This document shows positions 1 through 6,555 of a stretch of DNA of 10,073 bases, piece by piece. The DNA is from Nitriliruptorales bacterium (GTDB lineage: Bacteria > Actinomycetota > Nitriliruptoria > Euzebyales > Egibacteraceae), in NCBI GenBank assembly GCA_007119305.1, contig SKPY01000508.1, forward strand, positions 1 to 10,073. Direction: 5' to 3'. Below the pieces are notes generated by a model. The model made no database searches. It was not told the DNA's origin and worked only from the letters and a program-made list of their open reading frames with translations. The position numbers and the translations under genes are program-made. The first letter of the stretch is position 1, and every line of letters starts with the position of its first letter.

Positions 1-600
1 GAGAACGCCGGTGCGGAGAAGCCCTACGCGCTGCTCCACCAGGCGATGGCGTCCACGAACAAGGTCGGCATCGCCCGGTTCGTGATGCGGGGCAAGCAGT
101 ACCTCGCGACGATCCGCCCGATCGGTGACCTTCTGGGCCTCGAGACGATGTTCTTCGCCGATGAGATCCGCGGTCCCGACGACGTCGAGAACGTGCCGGT
201 CGACGTCGAGCCCACCGAGCGCGAGCTGCGCACCGCCGAGCAGCTGATCGACTCGCTCAGCGTCGAGTGGGATGCCACCCGCTACCACGACACGTACCGG
301 GAGCGGGTGCTGGAGCTCATCGAGCACAAGGCGCAGGGCGAGGACATCGTCGTCGAAGACGAGGCGGAGCCCGCGAAGGTCACCGACCTCATGGCGGCGC
401 TGCGGGCGAGCGTGGAGGAATCGTCGCGCCGCCGTGGCCAGCCCGAGCAGCCGGTGCCGGCTGGTGGCCGGCTCGAGGACCTGTCGAAGCAGGAGCTCTA
501 CGAGCGCGCCACGGCGGCGGGCATCCCGGGCCGGTCGAAGATGAGCAAGCCGCAGCTCATCGACGCGCTCCAACGGCTGGAGACCAAGGCCGCATCCTGA
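1..600 (+). CDS. ku: Ku protein, non-homologous end joining (3' part, 5' end outside window)
   Basis: Bacterial Ku forms a homodimeric ring that binds double-strand DNA ends and recruits the ligase LigD for non-homologous end joining. The reading frame is open from base 1, so the gene starts upstream; 199 residues are visible and roughly the first 100 or so of a typical bacterial Ku are missing. The visible part begins in the conserved core (KPYALLHQAM, then KVGIARFVMRGKQYLATI, and GLETMFFADEIR), followed by a charged helical stretch (YRERVLELIEHKAQGE) that is typical of the end of the Ku core. Visible residues about 161-192 (LSKQELYERA, then SKMSKPQLIDAL) resemble a small SAP/Rho-N-like DNA-binding module on a basic tail. 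An internal ATG at 46 is not the start because homology continues upstream of it. A ligD gene would be expected nearby but is not in the window. The family call is firm; exact length is unknown. Confidence 0.93.
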   Translation, partial: ENAGAEKPYALLHQAMASTNKVGIARFVMRGKQYLATIRPIGDLLGLETMFFADEIRGPDDVENVPVDVEPTERELRTAEQLIDSLSVEWDATRYHDTYRERVLELIEHKAQGEDIVVEDEAEPAKVTDLMAALRASVEESSRRRGQPEQPVPAGGRLEDLSKQELYERATAAGIPGRSKMSKPQLIDALQRLETKAAS

Positions 601-624
601 TCGACTGAGCGCCGCCTCGGGGTT

Positions 625-653
625 GCTGCCGGGCGCTGCTAGGCTGCGGCAGC
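625..653 (+). terminator. Inverted repeat after ku (possible weak terminator)
   Basis: GCTGCCG (625-631) and CGGCAGC (647-653) are perfect 7-base inverted repeats separated by 15 bases, 24 bases after the ku stop codon. There is no T-run after the stem, so Rho-independent termination is only a possibility. The loop contains the TAGGCT promoter candidate listed separately. Confidence 0.25.
640..645 (+). promoter_or_regulatory. Candidate -10 element for the oxidoreductase pair
   Basis: TAGGCT fits the TANNNT pattern of actinobacterial -10 elements and would place a transcript start near base 652, leaving a leader of about 22 bases that contains the GAGGAGG ribosome binding site at 663-669. No convincing -35 is present at the matching distance. 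Inferred from motif and position only. Confidence 0.25.
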
Positions 654-673
654 CCTGGAGTCGAGGAGGCGCG

Positions 674-1702
674 ATGACGCACGTGGCTGCGGCCGACCGC
701 TACGAGACGATGGCCTACCGCCGCACCGGCCGCAGCGGGCTGGACCTGCCGGTGATCACCCTCGGACTGTGGCACAACTTCGGCGACGACCGGCCCGCCG
801 ACACCCAGCGCGCGATCATCCGGCGTGCGTTCGACCTCGGCATCACGCACTTCGACCTCGCGAACAACTACGGTCCGCCGTACGGCTCGGCGGAGGAGAA
901 CTTCGGACGCATCCTCGCCAGCGACCTGCGGCCCTACCGGGACGAGCTCGTGCTCTCGACCAAGGCCGGCTACGACATGTGGCCCGGGCCGTACGGCGAG
1001 TGGGGGTCACGCAAGTACCTGCTCGCGAGCCTCGACCAGAGCCTGGCGCGCCTGGGCGTCGACTACGTCGACATCTTCTACTCCCACCGCGTCGACCCTG
1101 ATACTCCCGTCGAGGAGACGATCGGGGCGCTCGACACCGCCGTGCGCCAGGGCAAAGCGCTCTACGTCGGGATCTCCTCCTACTCGTCGCGACGTACCGA
1201 GGAGGCCGCGCAGATCCTGACCGACCTCGGCACCCCCCTGCTCATCCACCAGCCCTCGTACTCCCTGCTGAACCGCTGGATCGAGGACAGCCTGCTCGAC
1301 ACGCTGGAGCGGCTCGGGGTCGGCTGCATCACGTTCTCGCCACTGGCGCAGGGGCTGCTCACCGACCGCTACCTCGAGGGCGTGCCGGAGGGCTCCCGCG
1401 CGAGCCGGCCCAGCTCGTTCGACCCCGCCCTGCTCACCGAGGAGACGCTCGCCAAGGTGCGTGCGCTCAACGACGTCGCCGCGCGCCGGGGACAGAGCCT
1501 GGCGCAGATGGCGCTTGCTTGGACGCTGCGCGATCCGCGCGTGACGTCGACGCTCATCGGAGCGAGCACCCTCGCCCAGCTCGAGGACAACGTCGCAGCG
1601 GTCGACCACCTCGCGTTCACCGACGCCGAGCTCGCCGAGATCGACGAGCACGCCACCGACGTGGCGGGTGTGAACATCTGGGCCGCCTCGAGCGCCCACT
1701 GA
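674..1702 (+). CDS. Aldo/keto reductase, YghZ/MgrA (L-glyceraldehyde 3-phosphate reductase) type
   Basis: NADPH-dependent aldo/keto reductase, 342 residues, cytoplasmic TIM barrel. The catalytic tetrad is visible as D61 and Y66 (in FDLANNYGPPYGSAEENFG), K97 (LVLSTKAGYDMWPGPYG) and H138 (YVDIFYSHR). The DLANNYGPPYGSAEENFGRI and MWPGPYGEWGSRKYL stretches are hallmarks of the YghZ/AKR14 branch, whose E. coli member reduces L-glyceraldehyde 3-phosphate and methylglyoxal. The C-terminal cofactor segment (TSTLIGASTLAQLEDN) is intact. I chose ATG 674 over an in-frame ATG at 623 because GAGGAGG at 663-669 stands 4 bases before it and the family's homology begins just after. The Gfo/Idh/MocA dehydrogenase follows after 20 bases, so the two are probably one transcript. 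True substrate is unknown; detoxification of reactive aldehydes or sugar metabolism are both plausible. Confidence 0.95.
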   Translation: MTHVAAADRYETMAYRRTGRSGLDLPVITLGLWHNFGDDRPADTQRAIIRRAFDLGITHFDLANNYGPPYGSAEENFGRILASDLRPYRDELVLSTKAGYDMWPGPYGEWGSRKYLLASLDQSLARLGVDYVDIFYSHRVDPDTPVEETIGALDTAVRQGKALYVGISSYSSRRTEEAAQILTDLGTPLLIHQPSYSLLNRWIEDSLLDTLERLGVGCITFSPLAQGLLTDRYLEGVPEGSRASRPSSFDPALLTEETLAKVRALNDVAARRGQSLAQMALAWTLRDPRVTSTLIGASTLAQLEDNVAAVDHLAFTDAELAEIDEHATDVAGVNIWAASSAH

Positions 1703-1722
1703 CCAGCCACGAGGAGGCCGAA

Positions 1723-2700
1723 GTGGCCCTGCGCATCGGTGTGCTGTCGACGGCGCGGATCGCCGTGCGCAAGGTGATCCCCGCCATGCAGGCGGCGCAG
1801 GCCTGCACGGTCACGGCCATCGCCTCGCGCGAGCTCGCCCGGGCTCGCGCTGTCGCAGAGCACCTGGGCATCCCGCACGCCTTCGGCGCCTACGACGCAC
1901 TGCTCGCCAGCGATGAGGTCGATGCGGTCTACATCGCGCTGCCGAACCATCTGCACGCCGAGTGGACCGCCGCGGCAGCCGCGGCGGGCAAGCACGTGCT
2001 GTGCGAGAAGCCGCTCGGCCTCACCGCCGCGCAGGCGCAGGAGATGATCGGCGCCTGCCGCTCAGGCGGGGTCCAGCTCATGGGGGCGTACATGTACCGC
2101 TTCCACCCGCAGTGGGCGCGGGTGCGCGAGCTTGTGGCGGAGGGGGCCCTGGGTGACGTCCAGGCCGTCCAGACGGTGTTCGCCTACGACAACCGTGACC
2201 CGGCCGACATCCGCAACATCCCGGCGTTCGGGGGCGGTGCGCTGCTCGACATCGGCTGCTACGCGGTCGACTCCGCGCGGCTCGTGCTGGGGTCCGAGCC
2301 GGTGGAGGCCGCCGGCGTGGTGCGCATCGATCCCGAGTTCGGCACGGACGTGCTGACGACGGCGGTGCTGGAGTTCCCCGGCGGTCGGCATGCCGCGTTC
2401 ACCTGCGGCACCCAGACGGCGCGTGCCCAGTGGGTGCGCGTGCTGGGCAGCGCCGGCGGGCTGCTCGTGGAGACACCGTTCGTCGGGACCCCCGACGAGC
2501 CGGTGCGCCTCGTGCGCTTCGGGCCGGGACAAGACGACCGTGCCGAGATCGAGACGCTGGCCGCCGCGAACCACTACACGCTCATGGCCGACGCGTTCGC
2601 CAGGGCGGTGCTCGCCGGCGAGGGCATGCCGCTGCCGCCGGACGACGGCGTCGCCACGCTGCAGGTCCTCGACACGCTCCGCGAGCGCTGGGTGACGTAG
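1723..2700 (+). CDS. Gfo/Idh/MocA family NAD(P)-dependent oxidoreductase
   Basis: Predicted sugar or polyol dehydrogenase/reductase, 325 residues, cytoplasmic. The N-terminal Rossmann fold starts with RIGVLSTARIA (residues 4-14); the family's conserved EKP motif is present at 95-97 (HVLCEKPLGLT), and the second domain carries GGGALLDIGCY (170-180), where D176 and Y180 sit at the usual active-site segment. The TAxIA form of the nucleotide loop together with DIGxY is typical of the subgroup containing glucose-fructose oxidoreductase, 1,5-anhydrofructose reductase and dihydrodiol dehydrogenase, so the specific substrate cannot be named. Start chosen at GTG 1723, with GAGGAGG at 1711-1717 five bases upstream; the open frame runs on to 1519 but those codons overlap the preceding gene. 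Likely co-transcribed with the aldo/keto reductase before it. The 3' end carries the candidate promoter region of the photolyase. Confidence 0.94.
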   Translation: MALRIGVLSTARIAVRKVIPAMQAAQACTVTAIASRELARARAVAEHLGIPHAFGAYDALLASDEVDAVYIALPNHLHAEWTAAAAAAGKHVLCEKPLGLTAAQAQEMIGACRSGGVQLMGAYMYRFHPQWARVRELVAEGALGDVQAVQTVFAYDNRDPADIRNIPAFGGGALLDIGCYAVDSARLVLGSEPVEAAGVVRIDPEFGTDVLTTAVLEFPGGRHAAFTCGTQTARAQWVRVLGSAGGLLVETPFVGTPDEPVRLVRFGPGQDDRAEIETLAAANHYTLMADAFARAVLAGEGMPLPPDDGVATLQVLDTLRERWVT

Positions 2701-2701
2701 C

Positions 2702-2707
2702 TAGCCT
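2702..2707 (+). promoter_or_regulatory. Candidate -10 for a leaderless photolyase transcript
   Basis: TAGCCT (TANNNT pattern) lies 7 bases before the photolyase ATG at 2715, immediately after the stop of the preceding gene. No purine-rich ribosome binding site exists between 2690 and 2714. This spacing is what leaderless actinobacterial genes show, with transcription starting at or next to the A of ATG. No clear -35. Motif-based inference. Confidence 0.35.
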
Positions 2708-2714
2708 GACCGCG

Positions 2715-4232
2715 ATGAGCCGCACGATCCTCGTCCTCGGCGACCAGCTCAACCGCCGCCTTGGAGCGCTCGCCGACGCAGAGCCGGGACGGGACCGGGT
2801 CGTCATCGTGGAGTCGTTCACGAAGCTGCGCCAGCGTCGCTGGCACCGTCAGAAGCTCGCCTACGTGCTGTCGGCGATGCGGCACTTCGCCGCCGAGCTG
2901 CGCGCTGCCGGGTTCACCGTCGACTACCGGCAGGCGGACACCCTGCAAGCCGGCCTCGCGGGCACGGATCCCGACAGGCTCCTGGTGATGGCGCCGTCGA
3001 GCTGGGACCTGCGTCGCCTGCTGCGCCGGTGGGGGATCACCCAGGTGGACAACGACGCGTTCGTCGCCGGCGAGGCACGCTTCGCCGAATGGGCGCGCGG
3101 CCGCGCGACCCTGCGGCTCGAGACGTTCTACCGCGCGTTGCGTGGCGAGCGCGGCTGGTTGATGGACGGCGACGAGCCGATCGGCGGGCGCTGGAACCTC
3201 GACGCAGAGAACCGGGAGCGGCCGCCGCGCGGCAAGGCACTGAACCCGCCGCGTCCCTACCGGCCACGCGAGGATGACATCGACGTCGAGGTGCGCCGAG
3301 ACCTGGCCGAGTGGGAGGGCGCGCTCGGCCTCGTGCTCCACGGCGAGGAACGGCCGCGTCGCTTCCCCGCCACGCGTGCCGAGGCGCGCCGGTCCCTGCG
3401 CGACTTCGTCGAGCGTCGCCTCGAGGGCTTCGGTCCGCTGGAGGACGCCGTCGTCGATGACGAACCGTTCCTCTGGCACTCGTTGCTGTCCGCGCCGCTG
3501 AACCTCGGGCTGCTCCACCCCAGGGAGGTGTGCGACGCGGCCGACACGCGCTACCGGGAGCGCTACGGGGTCACGGCGGCGCCAACACTCAGCAGCTACG
3601 AGGGGTTCCTGCGGCAGGTGTGCGGCTGGCGGGAGTACGTCTGGGGCCTGTACTGGCTGCGGATGCCCGCCTGGCGCAGCGACAACGTGCTGGGCCAGGA
3701 CGGCGCCGTCCCCGACTTCTACTGGACCGGCGAGACGGCCATGCGCTGCCTGGGCGCCACGCTCGGTGACCTCCGGGAGCGTGCGTGGACGCACCACATC
3801 CCGCGCCTCATGCTGCTCGGCAACTACGCGCTCATCGCCGGCGTCCGCCCGCAGGCACTCGCCGACTGGTTCCACGCCCTGTACATCGACGCCTACGACT
3901 GGGTCATGGCCCCGAACGTCGTCGGCATGAGCCAGTACGCCGACGGCGGAACCATGGCGACGAAGCCGTACGCCTCGGGCGCGAACTACATCAACCGCAT
4001 GACCACCTACTGCGGTGGCTGCGACTACGACCCGAAGTCCCGCACCGCGGAGGACTCCTGCCCGTTCAACGCGCTCTACTGGGACTTCCTGGCGCGGCAC
4101 CGTGAGGCCCTGGCCGGCAACCAGCGCACGCGCATGCCGCTCGCGACGCTGGACCGCTTCGACGACGACGAGCGGGCGGCGATCCGCGAGCGCGCCGCGC
4201 GCTTCCGGGCCCGGCCGGACGCTGGCTCGTGA
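2715..4232 (+). CDS. Iron-sulfur bacterial cryptochrome/photolyase (PhrB-type, prokaryotic (6-4) photolyase)
   Basis: Light-driven DNA repair flavoprotein of the FeS-BCP/CryPro family, 505 residues, cytoplasmic. Residues 1-130 form the antenna-binding Rossmann domain (starts MSRTILVLGDQLN); the C-terminal two thirds is the helical FAD and iron-sulfur domain (SSYEGFLRQVCGWREYVWG at 293-311). Four cysteines, C345, C433, C436 and C449, have exactly the spacing of the [4Fe-4S] ligands 350/438/441/454 known in Agrobacterium PhrB, and the histidine pair H360-H361 (AWTHHIPRLM) matches the pair needed for (6-4) photoproduct repair there. Family knowledge adds a lumazine antenna; that is not readable here. 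Length equals the family norm. ATG 2715 directly begins family homology; it lacks a ribosome binding site and has a TAGCCT element 7 bases upstream, so it may be leaderless. Whether it is a repair enzyme or photoreceptor is not decided by sequence, but all repair-critical residues I can place are kept. Confidence 0.95.
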   Translation: MSRTILVLGDQLNRRLGALADAEPGRDRVVIVESFTKLRQRRWHRQKLAYVLSAMRHFAAELRAAGFTVDYRQADTLQAGLAGTDPDRLLVMAPSSWDLRRLLRRWGITQVDNDAFVAGEARFAEWARGRATLRLETFYRALRGERGWLMDGDEPIGGRWNLDAENRERPPRGKALNPPRPYRPREDDIDVEVRRDLAEWEGALGLVLHGEERPRRFPATRAEARRSLRDFVERRLEGFGPLEDAVVDDEPFLWHSLLSAPLNLGLLHPREVCDAADTRYRERYGVTAAPTLSSYEGFLRQVCGWREYVWGLYWLRMPAWRSDNVLGQDGAVPDFYWTGETAMRCLGATLGDLRERAWTHHIPRLMLLGNYALIAGVRPQALADWFHALYIDAYDWVMAPNVVGMSQYADGGTMATKPYASGANYINRMTTYCGGCDYDPKSRTAEDSCPFNALYWDFLARHREALAGNQRTRMPLATLDRFDDDERAAIRERAARFRARPDAGS

Positions 4233-4468
4233 CCCCAACACTCGTGGGGGACAGTGCTGAGTAGCGGGACACCGACGAGGACGGCGGCGCCCTCGCGGAG
4301 CTCGCCCCGGGCCTGCACTCCGGACCAGCCGGGCGAGGACCGCCTGGCCCTCACGAGGCAGCGGCTCAGCGGCCCGCCCCCGCGGGCGCCGATCTCCCGT
4401 GCGAAGCGGTGCATAGGTCTGCTCGCCGGCGGGCACGTTCCCCGACGCGGCGACGACGAGGAGGTCCG
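4233..4468 (+). other. Intergenic gap with short hairpin, no convincing gene
   Basis: This 236-base gap between photolyase and the HVA1 gene holds no frame that resembles a protein I recognise. Directly after the photolyase stop, CCCCA (4233-4237) and TGGGG (4245-4249) can form a 5-base-pair hairpin with a 7-base loop; no T-run follows, so it is a weak terminator candidate. GCATAGGTCT at 4411-4420 is a poor near-match to a -10 element. The GAGGAGG at 4458-4464 belongs to the next gene. Confidence 0.4.
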
Positions 4469-4678
4469 ATGGCGAACCTGCGCGCAGGCGACAAGGTCAC
4501 GTGGGGCACCCCGCAGGGGGGGACGCACGGCACGATCGTCGAGATCGTCACCGAGCGCACCGAGGTCAAGGGCCAGACGATCGACGCCAGCGAGCGCGAC
4601 CCGCGCTATGTCGTCGAGTCGGTCGAGACCGGCGAGCGGGCAGGGCACACCGCCGACGCGCTGACGAAGTGGTCGTGA
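4469..4678 (+). CDS. HVA1/DUF2945 family protein (Tudor-like small protein)
   Basis: A 69-residue conserved small protein of the DUF2945 family, also called hypervirulence-associated protein HVA1, Tudor-like. The whole length matches the family pattern: GDKVTWGTPQGGTHGTIVE near the N-terminus (residues 7-25), then VKGQTIDAS, DPRYVVES and TGERAGHTADAL. The fold is expected to be a small SH3/Tudor-like barrel; no enzymatic residues or export signal are visible and the biochemical role is unknown. Start at ATG 4469 is set by GAGGAGG at 4458-4464, four bases upstream; an upstream in-frame ATG at 4409 lacks such a site and its extra residues are low-complexity and Arg-rich. The stop codon overlaps the next start by one base (TGATG), so the two proteins are translationally coupled and probably work together. 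Confidence 0.9.
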   Translation: MANLRAGDKVTWGTPQGGTHGTIVEIVTERTEVKGQTIDASERDPRYVVESVETGERAGHTADALTKWS

Positions 4679-5013
4679 TGGCCGGGGAGAGCGACGAGCA
4701 GCGCCGGGCGCGCCAGGACTTCAGCGAGCTCGTCAACATGACCCCCAAGGAGCTGGAAGACTGGCTCGCCACCGACGAGTCGCGCTCGGTGGGGCAGGAC
4801 GAGGGCGGCGAGTCGATCGGCCACAAGTCGGGCCGGCGGATCGTGCAGCTGCTGCGCACGAAGGTCGGCGAGTACTCAGAGGACGACTACGCGCACATGC
4901 GGACGGTGCGCGGCTACGTCAAGCGCCACCTCGCGCAGCGGCCGTCGCGCGACGTCGAGACGTCGCGCTGGCGCTACAGCCTGATGAACTGGGGCCACGA
5001 CCCGCTCAAGTGA
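4678..5013 (+). CDS. DUF3140 family protein
   Basis: A 111-residue soluble, charged protein of unknown function matching the DUF3140 family. Conserved blocks are LVNMTPKELEDWL (residues 18-30), GRRIVQLL (52-59), DDYAHMRTVRGYVKRHLAQRP (69-89) and the C-terminal ETSRWRYSLMNWGHDPL (94-110), which is the family signature. No signal peptide, membrane segment or recognisable catalytic motif. The ATG at 4678 shares its A with the stop of the HVA1 gene (TGATG); the longer open frame to 4501 only overlaps HVA1 and is discarded. There is no strong ribosome binding site of its own, consistent with coupling. From memory, DUF3140 and DUF2945 genes are repeatedly neighbours in actinobacteria and some proteobacteria, which supports a shared but unknown role. 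Basic and WRY-rich regions would allow nucleic-acid contact, which is speculation. Confidence 0.9.
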   Translation: MAGESDEQRRARQDFSELVNMTPKELEDWLATDESRSVGQDEGGESIGHKSGRRIVQLLRTKVGEYSEDDYAHMRTVRGYVKRHLAQRPSRDVETSRWRYSLMNWGHDPLK

Positions 5014-5096
5014 GCGTCCGCACGCCTGTCGTTGGCGATCGCCGTCCCCCTCGAGCCACGCCTCTTCGCGGTCCAGGAAGGGCGCTGCCGGTGGGA
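5014..5096. other. Convergent intergenic spacer with a 10-base palindrome
   Basis: These 83 bases separate the DUF3140 stop from the nrfA stop, which face each other. GGCGATCGCC at 5034-5043 is a perfect 10-base palindrome. I see no classic bidirectional terminator with a T-run, so how the two converging transcripts end is unclear. Confidence 0.35.
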
Positions 5097-6539
5097 TCAG
5101 TCCTGGAAGGGGAAGTACTCGTTGGTAACCCACTCGGCCTTCTGGAGCGGGTCCTCCTCCTCCCACACCTGCTGACGGGTCTGCGCGATCATGTCCTCGA
5201 GCTCGTCGATGTCGACGCCCAAGCGCACCAGCTCGCGGGTGGCCAGCCGGATCGCCTCGTTGGAGGCGTCCGAGGACATGCGCATCGCGTCCATCGAGCC
5301 GTGCGGGTTGTGGAAGCCATCGGAGTTCTCCGCGGCGATGATGTCCCAGAACCACTGGCCCTTGCGGACCAGGTGCCGGGTCTCCTCGATGACGTCCTCG
5401 TCTGCCCCGGCGGTGATCAGGCGGTTGATGTAGTAGTGCGCTCGCACGGACAGCGCCTGCGTCTCCTCCATGGCTTCGAGGTGGCGCTCCTGGGTGTCCC
5501 GGACCCGCTGGGTGAGCTGGGTCGAGCTGCGGTCGGCGTGGCAGGTCCGGCACGACTGCTCGACGTCCTCGAGCGGGGAGCCCCAGAAGTGCGAGGAGAT
5601 CTTGCGGCCGTCGATGCGCCTGTAGGGCATGTGGCAGTCGGCGCAGGTCACCCCGGCCTCACCGTGGGTCCCGTAGCTCCACAGCTCGTACTCGGGGTGC
5701 TGCGCCTTGAGCATGGGGGCGCCCGAGACGCCGTGGATCCAGTCGTAGGCGAACCCGGCCTCGATCGCCTCGTTCTCCTTGTACTCCCACATGTCCTCGG
5801 GTCGCAGCCCCTGGTCCCAGGGGAAGGTGACCTTCTTGGTGTCGGCGTCGAAGTAGTACTCGACGTGGCACTGGGCGCAGACCAGTGCGCGCATGTCGTT
5901 CTTGGTCGCCTCCTCCATGATGTCGAACCCGCGCCGTTCCATGGCGTTGACCAGCGACGGCCGGGTGATCCGCAGCTCCATCGTCTGCGGGTCGTGGCAG
6001 TCGGAGCAGCCGATCCCCATGTGCCCGAACTCGCCGAGCCGCTCGTCGCGGCCCTCCTCCGCGAGCTCCAGCACCCGGGGACGCAGCTCTTCGTTGAAGC
6101 TCGCCGACCAGTAGTCGTCACCGAACTCGTCCAGCAGGGTCGGCACCGCGGTCGTCTTGCAGGTCATGCACGAGCCGATGGAGGCATCGCCGATGCGTGG
6201 CGTGGCGAGCACGTCCTCCAGACCGAAGGTGTGCCCGCGGGGATAGTTGTACGACTTCGAGAAGGGCAGGTTCGACCAGAGGATCGGCAGGTCGGGCTCG
6301 ACCTCCACGGTGAGCTTCGAGACGTAGTCCTCCACCCGCATGTTGTGCAGATACAGCTCGAAGTGGGCGGGGAACTCGTCCTCGAAGGGGGTGACGTGGA
6401 AGGTATCGGCCGGCAGGTCGGTGCCGATGGTCTCTTCGACCTCGATCGGGGTCGCGGTCGGCCACGCCGCCCAGACCAGCAGCGCCAGCACGACGCCGGC
6501 GGACAGCGCGATGGCGATGCGTCGGGTTCGGAGGTTCAC
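5097..6539 (-). CDS. nrfA: Ammonia-forming cytochrome c nitrite reductase, catalytic subunit NrfA
   Basis: Pentaheme enzyme that reduces nitrite to ammonium with six electrons on the outer face of the membrane (EC 1.7.2.2). 480 residues, close to E. coli NrfA. Five heme sites: catalytic CMTCK (C124, C127, K128 as axial ligand), then CSDCH (178-182), CAQCH (221-225), CADCH (299-303) and CRTCH (330-334). Active-site residues can be placed as R101 (PRGHTF), Y228 (CHVEYYF) and H281 (LKAQHPEYE). The K-x-Q-H motif (K278, Q280, H281) with E227 fits the calcium-dependent type. Residues 7-26 are an uncleaved anchor or signal sequence (RIAIALSAGVVLALLVWAAW). GTG 6539 is chosen because GGAGGGAG follows the nrfH stop directly and lies 8 bases before it; the longer frame to 6788 would overlap nrfH. 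Sixteen bases separate it from nrfH, so both form one transcript. Confidence 0.97.
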   Translation of the reverse strand: MNLRTRRIAIALSAGVVLALLVWAAWPTATPIEVEETIGTDLPADTFHVTPFEDEFPAHFELYLHNMRVEDYVSKLTVEVEPDLPILWSNLPFSKSYNYPRGHTFGLEDVLATPRIGDASIGSCMTCKTTAVPTLLDEFGDDYWSASFNEELRPRVLELAEEGRDERLGEFGHMGIGCSDCHDPQTMELRITRPSLVNAMERRGFDIMEEATKNDMRALVCAQCHVEYYFDADTKKVTFPWDQGLRPEDMWEYKENEAIEAGFAYDWIHGVSGAPMLKAQHPEYELWSYGTHGEAGVTCADCHMPYRRIDGRKISSHFWGSPLEDVEQSCRTCHADRSSTQLTQRVRDTQERHLEAMEETQALSVRAHYYINRLITAGADEDVIEETRHLVRKGQWFWDIIAAENSDGFHNPHGSMDAMRMSSDASNEAIRLATRELVRLGVDIDELEDMIAQTRQQVWEEEDPLQKAEWVTNEYFPFQD

Positions 6540-6555
6540 GTTGGAGACTCCCTCC

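Noticed and set aside
1519..1722. N-terminal extension of the Gfo/Idh/MocA dehydrogenase
   Set aside because: Would overlap the aldo/keto reductase by about 180 bases with Arg-rich sequence; GTG 1723 has a strong ribosome binding site and begins the Rossmann strand.
2574..4436. Long (620-codon) - strand open frame opposite the photolyase
   Set aside because: Shadow of the photolyase frame; composition is Arg/Pro/Val/Ala-rich with no domain, and it spans three unrelated + strand features.
4254..4664. 136-codon + strand frame covering the gap before HVA1
   Set aside because: Arg/Ser/Pro-rich, overlaps the well-supported HVA1 gene in another frame, has no ribosome binding site, and resembles no family.
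5034..5043. GGCGATCGCC palindrome as part of a bidirectional terminator
   Set aside because: A loop-less palindrome of 10 bases without a T-run does not make a convincing terminator, and such GATCGC-containing palindromes are common in high-GC DNA.
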